Of a DNA stretch of 64,000 nt, positions 24,848 to 32,424 are shown piece after piece. Every line of letters begins with the position of its first letter. Within the stretch, counting starts at the first letter, position 1. The notes below the pieces were generated by a model. The model saw only the letters and a program-made list of their open reading frames with translations. It ran no database searches and was not told the DNA's origin. This stretch comes from Coraliomargarita algicola (GTDB taxonomy: Bacteria; Verrucomicrobiota; Verrucomicrobiia; Opitutales; Coraliomargaritaceae). Position numbers and translations under genes: made by a program. The stretch spans positions 4,243,001 to 4,307,000 of the forward strand of contig NZ_CP138858.1 of the NCBI RefSeq assembly GCF_033878955.1, written 5' to 3'.

Positions 24848-25717
24848 TCAGTCGGCTTGTTTGACCTTCCTCAAGGTCTTTCCCGCTTTGTTCTTCCAAG
24901 AGACCCAGCCATTTGCCGTGCGTGCGAGCACGATGGCGGCGGCACCGCTTGGCGATTTAAAAGGATAGTCTTCCGTCAATTCGTAGCTCTCTCCTTTATC
25001 AACGAGTATTCCGTTTTCTACTAGCTTGTCGCGCTTTCTTGCGACGGGGTTATCTTTGGCACTATCGACAAAGTCTTTGCGGCAAAGGCTACCAGCCCGC
25101 ACAACCATTCCATCTGTGGTTAAAACAGCTTTCGCATTCGCAGTAGGTCCTTTCAAAAACCATTCGGTTTCATCCTCTCCTTTTCCCTTTTTTCCCCCGC
25201 CCCCAGAAATCAAAGGCTCAAAAATCGGATAGCCGAGGCTCTGCAGGAGTAGGGCGCCGGTCTCGAAGATTTCTTCGACCTCGGCATGGATCGCCTCGGT
25301 CACAAAGGGCTCACTGCCGGCATTGCCATTTTCTAACTTGTAACGGTTTGCTTTGCTGGCCTGGGCGATTGCTTGCCACTCCATCCATTTGATGTGTGCC
25401 TGGGTGAACGACTGTGTTCTCGACACTAGGATCACGGCCCGCGTCCAAAATTCTTTGTTCGCATCGTGGCTTCTGAGTCGCTGCTTGAGGTCTTCCGTCT
25501 GCCCGATGTAGGCCAATGGCTTACTGCTATCGTCCTCGCCGCCGAAGAGGAAGTAGGTGCCCACATACTGCGCTTCTGGACGCTCGAAAAACTGTTTCAA
25601 ATGCGTGCGCGGCACCGAGATCGCTTGCACTATTCGTGTCGTTAATTCGGCAATCTGAATGCCGGCGGGCGTGCCTTCGGGGAGGAAGACTTGGAGTGTT
25701 TTTGGGGTGGGCTTCAT
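24848..25717 (-). CDS. GIY-YIG nuclease-family protein with C-terminal DUF4357
   Basis: A 289-residue protein. The GIY-YIG core lies at about 50-135 (YVGTYFLFGG, AYIGQTEDLKQRLRSH, FWTRAVIL), with the first Tyr motif slightly altered. The C-terminal 60 residues (KSPSGAAAIVLARTANGWVSWKN) match DUF4357. GIY-YIG proteins cut DNA. This fusion is common next to type I R-M genes. It lies 11 bases after the preceding gene on the minus strand, at the end of the R-M run. Confidence 0.8.
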   Translation of the reverse strand: MKPTPKTLQVFLPEGTPAGIQIAELTTRIVQAISVPRTHLKQFFERPEAQYVGTYFLFGGEDDSSKPLAYIGQTEDLKQRLRSHDANKEFWTRAVILVSRTQSFTQAHIKWMEWQAIAQASKANRYKLENGNAGSEPFVTEAIHAEVEEIFETGALLLQSLGYPIFEPLISGGGGKKGKGEDETEWFLKGPTANAKAVLTTDGMVVRAGSLCRKDFVDSAKDNPVARKRDKLVENGILVDKGESYELTEDYPFKSPSGAAAIVLARTANGWVSWKNKAGKTLRKVKQAD

Positions 25718-25728
25718 TGCGATTTTGT

Positions 25729-26535
25729 TTATTTTAAATGCATTGTTGTATCTCGCTTAATGAGATTCGCCAGATCAGGTCTGTGTCGCTTGATGACATT
25801 ATCGAATATTTCTTGGACGAAGTTTGCTACCCAATATTGAGAGTCTGCCTCTGGCGTGAGACCTGCATCCAAATATTCGATGTAGTCACCGGACATCATA
25901 TAATGTCCCTGAGTGTAGAATAGGTAACCAAGGTGCCAAATGAACATATCTCTCAGATCCGCACCAAGCTGCTCGGCGGCTTCGGCTCTTTTTGGCACAT
26001 GGACTTCTGGGTCATTTAGCAACACATAGCGGAATAAGTTGTAATGCGTGTGATCGTTACACTTGTCTCGTAATTGCTTATACTCGGCTTCTGAGAAGGC
26101 TTCCGATTTGACAGGAGCAGCTTTGGGAGACGCGTAGATATACTTTAACATTGGTCCCAATCTGGGTAGTTGGGCCTTACCCGATAGCCAATTGTGAATT
26201 TTTTCGACCAGAATCGACTCTCTTTCGAGGATCTTTTCCATGGTAGACTCTGCATCGAGATACAAATTTGTGTAGATATTAATTACGGAAGAGTCCGAAT
26301 ATTTTCTTAGCAGTGCATAAGCGTCGTTAATTTTTCCCTCTTTGAGGATCGTTTGTATCGACCCAATTGTATTTTGCATCGAGGAAAAAATATAGGAGTC
26401 GATATTGCCCGGAGCTCGTGTTCCCGTCGTTGCAAATCCACAAGTCGACTGTGCCAAACTTTGATAAAAGTTGATGTAGGTATCGAACTCTTCAAATGCC
26501 TGTGCGTTGTGAGATTCCCCCTCCATCTTTAGCAT
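25729..26535 (-). CDS. Hypothetical protein in the R-M operon
   Basis: A 268-residue, helix-rich soluble protein that I do not recognise. It has a conserved-looking CNDHTHYNLFRYVLLND block at about 160-176 and several aromatic-rich helices near the end. It overlaps the upstream papain-like gene by 7 bases, so the two are coupled and probably work together. No membrane segment or nuclease motif is clear. Confidence 0.65.
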   Translation of the reverse strand: MLKMEGESHNAQAFEEFDTYINFYQSLAQSTCGFATTGTRAPGNIDSYIFSSMQNTIGSIQTILKEGKINDAYALLRKYSDSSVINIYTNLYLDAESTMEKILERESILVEKIHNWLSGKAQLPRLGPMLKYIYASPKAAPVKSEAFSEAEYKQLRDKCNDHTHYNLFRYVLLNDPEVHVPKRAEAAEQLGADLRDMFIWHLGYLFYTQGHYMMSGDYIEYLDAGLTPEADSQYWVANFVQEIFDNVIKRHRPDLANLIKRDTTMHLK

Positions 26536-27188
26536 TTCGACGCTCCGAATGTTTCAGCGAAAGTCGGATTGTTGAAGAATTCGTCATCCTCTGGAATTTT
26601 AACATCATCATCTCTGCATAGATAGCCCAGAAAGGTTCCATAGGTTGGATCTTTTCCTAAAGCAACAGGTGTAATCGTATCACTCTTGTAGAATACAGCA
26701 GCGCTGGGGTTGATGAAACCAGTGGCTACAAAACAATCCGCAACAAATTCAGAACAAAAATATTCCTCTTTAATGCTAGGATCAGGCGAATACTCCTCTT
26801 CAAAGTATTTATTCAACTTTTCATGAATTGAGAGGCGGTGTTCTTCTTCATTGTCCGAGAAGTTACGTATTCCCCTGACGTTGTATTTGGCCGAAAGGAC
26901 GCGATTTACGAACAGATTTAGATCTTCAACGTGCTGTTCACTCCAAGCATCTGGTTGTCTGAACACCGCAATATATGAGTAACCGGAGAGTATCTCTTCG
27001 ATGCGTGCCTTCTTAACGCGTCGCCCGACTTCAGCCGCTTCCGCTTCACTAATACAGATCGCTGCATGTGTATACGGAGAACCAGTTTCGGATTCCACTT
27101 TATCTGCGCCTTGACCTTCTCCCTGGCAAAGCAAAACATCGCCAGCTCTAAGATCAAAGAGCCCGATTGTCTTTGCTGGATTACTCAT
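26529..27188 (-). CDS. Permuted papain-like (YiiX/NlpC-P60-type) cysteine peptidase-fold protein
   Basis: A 219-residue protein with the circularly permuted papain pattern. LRAGDVLLCQG lies near the N-terminus, SPYTHAAICI carries the active-site His at about 41, and EYFCSEFVADCF carries the candidate catalytic Cys at about 144. Relatives act as peptidases, amidases or acyltransferases. It overlaps hsdM by 4 bases upstream and the unknown gene by 7 bases downstream, placing it inside the type I R-M operon, an uncommon neighbour. An effector role in phage defence is inference. Confidence 0.65.
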   Translation of the reverse strand: MSNPAKTIGLFDLRAGDVLLCQGEGQGADKVESETGSPYTHAAICISEAEAAEVGRRVKKARIEEILSGYSYIAVFRQPDAWSEQHVEDLNLFVNRVLSAKYNVRGIRNFSDNEEEHRLSIHEKLNKYFEEEYSPDPSIKEEYFCSEFVADCFVATGFINPSAAVFYKSDTITPVALGKDPTYGTFLGYLCRDDDVKIPEDDEFFNNPTFAETFGASKC

Positions 27189-28831
27189 TTGAGGTCTCCT
27201 TCGGGCAACAGCGGCAGCCCCAGCTCCTTCAAGAAGGCGTTGTGCTTCTTGGTCAATTCGTGGATATCCTTATCGGCATCGACAATCGATTTGTGGGTCT
27301 TAGCCAAGTCGATGATCGGCTCGGGTTCGGCGGTGCTGACGTAGCGGGTGATGTTGAGGTTGTAGTCGTTCTCTTTGATCTCATCCATGCTGACGCGGCG
27401 GGCGTAGCGTTCGATCGGCTTTTCGGGGCGCTCGATGTAGGTGTTGATGATTTTCTCAATGTCGTCGGGCTCGTCGTTCTCTCCGATGCGAAGGCGATTC
27501 TGGCGCTTGTCTTTGGCGTAGTGCTCGCTGGCGTTGATGAAGAGCACGTCGTCGGACTTCTTGCACTTCTTGAGCACTAGGATGCAGACGGGGATGCCGG
27601 TGGAGTAGAAGAGGTTGGCGGGCAGGCCGATGACGGTGTCGATGTGGCCGTCGTCGAGTAGCTTCTTGCGGATCTTGGCTTCGACGCCTCCGCGAAAGAG
27701 CACGCCGTGTGGTAGGATGATCGCCATGACGCCGTCTTCTTTGAGATAGTTGAACCCGTGCAGGAGGAAGGCGAAGTCGGCGGCTGACTTGGGGGCGACG
27801 CCGTGATTTTTGAAGCGAAGATCTTTGGCGGTTTCTTCGCCTGGGCTCCAGCGGAGGCTGAAGGGGGGATTGGCGACGACGGCGTCGAAGACTGGTTTTT
27901 TGGCGGGGTTCTCTTCGCGGAAGGCGTCCCACTCGTTGTCGAGTGTGTCGCCGTGGTAGATCTCGAACTCGGCATCTTTCACGCCATGTAGGAGCATGTT
28001 CATGCGGGCCAGATTGTAGGTGGTGATGTTCTTTTCCTGCCCGAAGATTTTACCGATGGTGCCACCGGCATCTTGAACTTGTCGGCGGATGTTGAGCAGC
28101 AGCGATCCAGAACCGCAGGCGAAATCGAGCACGCGGTCGAGTTTCTCGCGCTTGCCTGTCTTGGGCTCCTGACTGTCGAGGGTGACGATCGACGATAGGA
28201 TGTTGGAGATCTGTTGCGGCGTATAGAACTCGCCTGCCTTCTTGCCCGAACCGGCCGCGAATTGGCCGATCAAATATTCGTAGGCATCGCCGAGGGTGTC
28301 TTTGTCGGTGGAAAATTCGTCCAAGCCTTTGGCGATTTCAGCAATGATCGTGGTCAGCTTCTTGTTGCGTGACGTGTAGTCCTTGCCGAGCTTTTCGGAG
28401 CCGAGGTTGATCTCGGAGAAGAGGCCGTTAAAGGTGCTCTCGAAGGATTTATTTTCGATGTATTTGAAGCCCGATTGCAGCGTGTTGAGCAGATCATCGT
28501 CCTGCGTGCGCGCCATCTCGGCGATGTGACTCCAGAGGTAAGGGGGCTCGATGACGTAGTGCACCTTGAGGCGCATCTGGTTCTCGAAATCGACGACGTC
28601 GTCCGCGTTTGCATCATACCAGATTTGTAGCGGGATGCGTGCGTCGTCCTCCTGTGGCGTCGGGTAGTCGCTGCCCAGCTCGCGTTTCACCGCATGGACA
28701 TAATTGTCGGAGAGGTAGCGCAGGAAGAGGAAGGAGAGCATGTAGTCGCGGAAGTCATCCGCGCTCATGGCGCCGCGTAGCTGGTCGGCGATATTCCAGA
28801 GTGTTTTACCGAGTTCTTTTTGATCTGTCAT
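27185..28831 (-). CDS. hsdM: Type I restriction-modification DNA methyltransferase subunit HsdM
   Basis: A 548-residue protein with an N-terminal HsdM_N helical domain (about 5-150) and an N6-adenine methylase domain (about 155-500). The SAM-binding motif is FACGSGSLL at 237-245, and the catalytic motif IV is NPPF at 321-324. It methylates adenine in the HsdS-specified site and forms the M2S core. hsdS and hsdR lie upstream on the same strand, separated from it by nine accessory genes. The start has a 33-base gap to the four-helix-bundle gene. Confidence 0.95.
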   Translation of the reverse strand: MTDQKELGKTLWNIADQLRGAMSADDFRDYMLSFLFLRYLSDNYVHAVKRELGSDYPTPQEDDARIPLQIWYDANADDVVDFENQMRLKVHYVIEPPYLWSHIAEMARTQDDDLLNTLQSGFKYIENKSFESTFNGLFSEINLGSEKLGKDYTSRNKKLTTIIAEIAKGLDEFSTDKDTLGDAYEYLIGQFAAGSGKKAGEFYTPQQISNILSSIVTLDSQEPKTGKREKLDRVLDFACGSGSLLLNIRRQVQDAGGTIGKIFGQEKNITTYNLARMNMLLHGVKDAEFEIYHGDTLDNEWDAFREENPAKKPVFDAVVANPPFSLRWSPGEETAKDLRFKNHGVAPKSAADFAFLLHGFNYLKEDGVMAIILPHGVLFRGGVEAKIRKKLLDDGHIDTVIGLPANLFYSTGIPVCILVLKKCKKSDDVLFINASEHYAKDKRQNRLRIGENDEPDDIEKIINTYIERPEKPIERYARRVSMDEIKENDYNLNITRYVSTAEPEPIIDLAKTHKSIVDADKDIHELTKKHNAFLKELGLPLLPEGDLK

Positions 28832-28864
28832 GAAATTGAGAATTTAAAATTGAGAAGTGAAAAA

Positions 28865-29248
28865 CTATTTTTGAGTTTTCGTATTTTTGACGATCGTCGT
28901 GAGGATCGCGGTGATTTGACTAGACTCGTCGAGAAGTTGTTCGAGCTGGTTTTCGGGAATGATGTCGGCCGCGACGAGAAGGCGAAGCCAATATTGAGTT
29001 TCGCGGGCCTCTTTTAGAGATATTGAGACTTTTGAGAGAAAGTCGGCTCTGCTTTGTCCTCCTTTAGATTCTTCGAGATTGGCACCTATCGATGTTCCGG
29101 AGCGGAGGAGTTGATTCGCTAAAGTTCGAGGGACACCTGGGCTTGTATCAAGCTGTTGGCACAACTTTACAATGCGCACCGCAAATTGAAATGCCCGTTC
29201 CGAAATCTCTTGGGGCTTCCGAGCTACTATATCTTTCTCAGTTCTCAC
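28865..29248 (-). CDS. Four-helix-bundle protein (23S rRNA intervening-sequence-type, TIGR02436-like)
   Basis: A 127-residue all-helical protein. The pattern RAFQFAVRIVKLCQQL, LANQLLRSGTSIGANLEES and SLKEARETQYWLRLL is typical of the four-helix-bundle family first found in 23S rRNA intervening sequences. The molecular role is unknown; the members form pentamers. They often sit in mobile or defence loci. It overlaps the RhuM gene by 11 bases. Confidence 0.85.
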   Translation of the reverse strand: MRTEKDIVARKPQEISERAFQFAVRIVKLCQQLDTSPGVPRTLANQLLRSGTSIGANLEESKGGQSRADFLSKVSISLKEARETQYWLRLLVAADIIPENQLEQLLDESSQITAILTTIVKNTKTQK

Positions 29249-30251
29249 TTCTAAATTCTCTATTTTTCAACTTGTTCTCGAGTGCTTTGAGTTCGGCCTC
29301 GTCTTCGAGGTCGGCTTGGCGCGCTTCTTCGGCTCTGCGCTGTTGGTCGTATCGTAAATAGAGTTCGGAGGTGCTTTGCTCCATTTGCTTGTGGCTGATG
29401 GAGCCGGCATCGGTGAGCAGGGGGAAGCCGTTGGAGCTGATGATCTGGTCGACGTTTTCTTTCCAGAAGTGCATCTGGGTTTCTTTGCGCATCTTGGCGC
29501 GCAGTTCGGCCGTTTCGAGGAAGATCACGACTAGGCGATTGAGGGTATCAATCTCGTCTTCGCTCAGGTAGTTCTTGGCGACGACGATGTCGGCCTTGCG
29601 CACCTTCGAGTCTTTCCAGGTCAGTAGTCCGAAATGCGAGTCTTCGGGATTCGCACGGGCGGTGACGAGTTCGGCGGCGGTCTTCTGAGTGACTGCGAAC
29701 AGTAGCAGGTTTTGCACGGTTGCAAAAAACTGCTGGGTGGTGCGGTCGCTCTTGTCGTAGTCCGAGCTGAGGGCGAAGAGGTCGCGCACTTTCTGATAAA
29801 AGCGTTTTTCCGAAGCGCGGATATCGCGGATGCGCTCCAGCATCTCGTCGAAATGATCCGGGCGGCCATCGGGATTCTTGAGGCGTTCGTCGTCCATGGC
29901 GAAGCCCTTGAGTAAATACTCCTTGAGCACGGTGGACGCCCAGCGGCGGAACTGCACGCCACGCGGCGAGCGCACTCGGTAGCCGACGGCGAGAATAGCG
30001 TCTAGGTTGTAGAGGGTTAGTGGACGCTTAACTTCGCGATTTCCTTCTTTTTGAACTACCGAGGATTCCTCGGTAGTTGCTTCCAAAGTAAGTTCTTCAT
30101 CGGCATAGATGTTCTTGAGATGCAGGCCGATATTGTCCGTGCTGACATCGAAAAGCTCCGCCATCTGCCGCTGAGATAGCCAGACGGTATCCTGATCCGC
30201 TCGCAGCTGGATCTGGCTTTTGCCGTCTTCGGTTGTGTAGAGAATTAGCAT
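29238..30251 (-). CDS. RhuM-family protein
   Basis: A 337-residue protein. The N-terminal region (WLSQRQMAELFDVSTDNIGLHLKNIY, then LYNLDAILAVGYRVRSPRGVQFRRWA) is the RhuM (PF13310) signature, with HTH-like features. The C-terminal half is helical and may form a coiled coil (RRAEEARQADLEDEAELKALENKLKN). RhuM proteins are common in pathogenicity and R-M islands, but their activity is not known. The stop of the upstream DUF1016 gene and its start share one base. Confidence 0.85.
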   Translation of the reverse strand: MLILYTTEDGKSQIQLRADQDTVWLSQRQMAELFDVSTDNIGLHLKNIYADEELTLEATTEESSVVQKEGNREVKRPLTLYNLDAILAVGYRVRSPRGVQFRRWASTVLKEYLLKGFAMDDERLKNPDGRPDHFDEMLERIRDIRASEKRFYQKVRDLFALSSDYDKSDRTTQQFFATVQNLLLFAVTQKTAAELVTARANPEDSHFGLLTWKDSKVRKADIVVAKNYLSEDEIDTLNRLVVIFLETAELRAKMRKETQMHFWKENVDQIISSNGFPLLTDAGSISHKQMEQSTSELYLRYDQQRRAEEARQADLEDEAELKALENKLKNREFRSEN

Positions 30252-31399
30252 TAAGTTGCGTCGGTTAGAGGTGTCGCGTTGATTTCTTTTCGTAGAAAAG
30301 CCTCCAATTTCGCGCGTTCGGGCAGGGCGACTTTGTAGCTGGAGACGAAGAGATTTTCGTCCATGCCGCCTAGGGCGTATTCGACGAGCGTATGATCTTT
30401 ATCGGTGCAGAGGAGCAGGCCGACAGGTGGGTTATCGCCTTCGCTCATTTCATGTTTGCGGTAGTAGTTCAGATAAGTGTTGAGCTGGCCTGCGTTGGAA
30501 TGGGTGAATGGCTCCACCTTGAGCTCGATTAGCACATGGCAGTGCAGCTTCCGGTGGTAGAAGACTAGATCGATAAAGTAATCGCGGGCACCAATACGGA
30601 TCTTCTTCTGACGATCCTCGAAGCAGAAGCCGCCACCAAGTTCGAGTAGGAAGTCTTGCAGGTGATCGAGCAGGGCGGTCTCCAGATCGTCTTCGCGGAA
30701 CGCTTCCTTAGGTGTGAGCCCCAGAAATTCAAAGATGTAGGGATTTTTGATGATGTCGGCGGGTTGACTCAGGGTGGTTTCGGCAGCGGTGAGCCGCAGC
30801 AGTTTTTCCTTGTCGGTGGAGAGCCCCAGTCGCTCGAAGAGTAGCGAGCCGATCTGGCGTTTGAGTTCGCGCACCGACCATCCGCCTTTTATGCATTCGA
30901 TTTCGTAGAAGGCGCGTTGCAGCGGATCATCAATGCGGAGCAGTTCGACAAAGTGCGAGAAGCTGAGGCTCTGAAAAAGAGTTTCGACGGGGATGGCGAA
31001 CTCTGGGCGAGATTCCCCAGACGCTGTCTTGGGGATTCGTAAGTTGCTGCTTTGGAATGATTTTATGAATTCCGCAGGCACTGTCTGCGGAATGTCAGAG
31101 ATGAGGCTGGGGAATTTCGCAGACAGTGTCTGCGGAATTGAAGGATACGCATGATAAAAGAGGCGACAGGCTTCTAAATTGCGTGTGGCTAGACCCTTGA
31201 TGGAAAGTTCTTTGGCGATTTGTGGCATCAGCTTTTCGCCATATTCCGCGCGATCTTCTCCGTTCTGCTCGAATTCGACGATGTAGGCTCCCACCAGCCA
31301 ATTGCGTAAGGTGAGGCCGACATTCGCGGACTGCGCGACGTGGCGCTTTAGCGAGCTATCCAGATCGCGGAGTTCGGTGACGAGCTGTTCGAGGTTCAT
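30251..31399 (-). CDS. DUF1016 (YhcG-type) PD-(D/E)XK nuclease-family protein
   Basis: A 382-residue protein. The N-terminal DUF1016 helical domain (about 5-100; LRNWLVGAYIVEFEQNG, YGEKLMPQIAKELS) is followed by a repeat-containing insert (about 86-130) and a C-terminal PD-(D/E)XK domain (about 230-370) with DYFIDLVFYHRKLHCHVLIELKV, which holds the catalytic Asp and ELK. It probably binds or cleaves DNA. The insert contains three IPxT-type peptide repeats encoded by palindromic DNA. The ATG at 31399 was chosen because homology begins there. Upstream in-frame sequence is an antisense shadow of the DUF1828 gene. Confidence 0.85.
   Translation of the reverse strand: MNLEQLVTELRDLDSSLKRHVAQSANVGLTLRNWLVGAYIVEFEQNGEDRAEYGEKLMPQIAKELSIKGLATRNLEACRLFYHAYPSIPQTLSAKFPSLISDIPQTVPAEFIKSFQSSNLRIPKTASGESRPEFAIPVETLFQSLSFSHFVELLRIDDPLQRAFYEIECIKGGWSVRELKRQIGSLLFERLGLSTDKEKLLRLTAAETTLSQPADIIKNPYIFEFLGLTPKEAFREDDLETALLDHLQDFLLELGGGFCFEDRQKKIRIGARDYFIDLVFYHRKLHCHVLIELKVEPFTHSNAGQLNTYLNYYRKHEMSEGDNPPVGLLLCTDKDHTLVEYALGGMDENLFVSSYKVALPERAKLEAFLRKEINATPLTDAT
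31012..31139. repeat. Three palindromic repeat units inside the DUF1016 gene
   Basis: Units at about 31012-31036, 31069-31093 and 31113-31139 each fold into a hairpin. The second has an 11-bp stem and a 3-base loop. The third has a 12-bp stem and a 3-base loop. They share TTCCGCAG/CTGCGGAA-type arms and in frame encode IPQTLSAKF, IPQTVPAEF and IPKTASGES. This looks like a palindromic element that has multiplied within a coding linker. Confidence 0.75.
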
Positions 31400-31416
31400 G
31401 CTTGGGGTTCTGAAGG

Positions 31417-32202
31417 TTAGCGGATCGATTCTAAGACACTGTGAATGCGGTCGGTTTCGTCGTAGCCACAGAAGAGCTCGCATTCGGACTCGCCGATGTG
31501 GCGGCTGTAGGCGTCGATGACTTGGGTGTTGCGATCGTAGAGCATGATGGGAGCTAGGCCGGTGTAGGCCTTCTTGAGTTCGTGCCAGCGGAAGCCCCAT
31601 TTTTCCATCGTTCCGGAGATGTCGCTCTTGGTTTTGATAAGCTGCACTGCCAGCGGGCGCTTTTCATTGACGAAATAATCGACGGTGACGCTTCGATCTT
31701 TGGTGATGCTCAGTTTGTGGTGACGCGTTGGCTCTAGCTGCGCGTCTTTGAAAGTTCGCTGCACGAGGTTGTCGGCGATGTTGGCTTCGGCAGGGCGCAC
31801 CTCATGGAGGATTTCAAGGCGAGCGATGGCGGCGAGCCCTTCGGCAAAGACATGAATGTCGGCTGGCTCCAGTGGGACAGTTAACCAGCGATAGAGCACG
31901 CCGTTCTCCTCTTCCATAAAATGTTCAGCCCGGTAGCGCTTGAGGTGGGCACGCATCGCCTCGGTTGCGATATTGTGTCCGCGCGCGGTGAGCCAAGAGA
32001 GCGTCTTGCCCTGATCGGTGAGCAGGAAGCCTTTCGGCGTCTTCTGCTTGAGTTCCAGCGTGATTTGCCAGCCGTCCGGATAGGCGCAGGGCATGGTGAA
32101 CGCGAGGCCGTCTGCTATGGGCTCGATTTCGAGGATGGAGTCCCAAAACGAGTTTAATTCAAGACGGAAGTTGGTTTCTGTTAATAAGCTATCTGCGCTC
32201 AT
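31417..32202 (-). CDS. DUF1828-domain protein
   Basis: A 261-residue protein. The first 90 residues (ISDGYP-like AYPDGWQITLELKQ, then GFLLTDQGKTLSWLTARG) match DUF1828, and the C-terminal half resembles the DUF1829 partner domain. The function is unknown. Members occur in phage and defence loci. Its ATG at 32202 overlaps the stop of a 55-residue gene (ATGA), which supports this start over the GTG at 32247. It precedes the DUF1016 gene by 17 bases. Confidence 0.75.
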   Translation of the reverse strand: MSADSLLTETNFRLELNSFWDSILEIEPIADGLAFTMPCAYPDGWQITLELKQKTPKGFLLTDQGKTLSWLTARGHNIATEAMRAHLKRYRAEHFMEEENGVLYRWLTVPLEPADIHVFAEGLAAIARLEILHEVRPAEANIADNLVQRTFKDAQLEPTRHHKLSITKDRSVTVDYFVNEKRPLAVQLIKTKSDISGTMEKWGFRWHELKKAYTGLAPIMLYDRNTQVIDAYSRHIGESECELFCGYDETDRIHSVLESIR

Positions 32203-32366
32203 GAAAATAAGTCGGTTTCCCACTTCCAGCCAAGATCGATTTTCCACATTTCTGCAGTTTGATTGATAAAGTCGCGGAAATCAGTTGGCGAGAATTCCGG
32301 TAATGGTTGATGGGCGCGGTATTTTTTGGCGTTGGTAGTTTCACACTTTCGCGTGCTGTTGGACAT
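32199..32366 (-). CDS. Small 55-residue protein coupled to the DUF1828 gene
   Basis: ATG at 32366, stop TGA at 32199-32201, overlapping the next start by 4 bases. The protein is basic at the N-terminus (MSNSTRKCETTNAKKYRA) and ends in a Trp-rich segment (MWKIDLGWKWETDLFS). An AAGG lies about 10 bases before the start. The overlap and the codon pattern support a real gene. I do not recognise it. An antitoxin- or accessory-type role beside DUF1828 is possible but unsupported. Confidence 0.6.
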   Translation of the reverse strand: MSNSTRKCETTNAKKYRAHQPLPEFSPTDFRDFINQTAEMWKIDLGWKWETDLFS

Positions 32367-32424
32367 GGCTTTTTGCCTTATCCTGCGGCGTATGAGCGAC
32401 CTAAATAAACAATTAATAACTCTG

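Noticed and set aside
27456..27975. Arg/Ser-rich minus-strand frames within hsdM
   Set aside because: They are shifted frames of hsdM, which has all its motifs and normal length.
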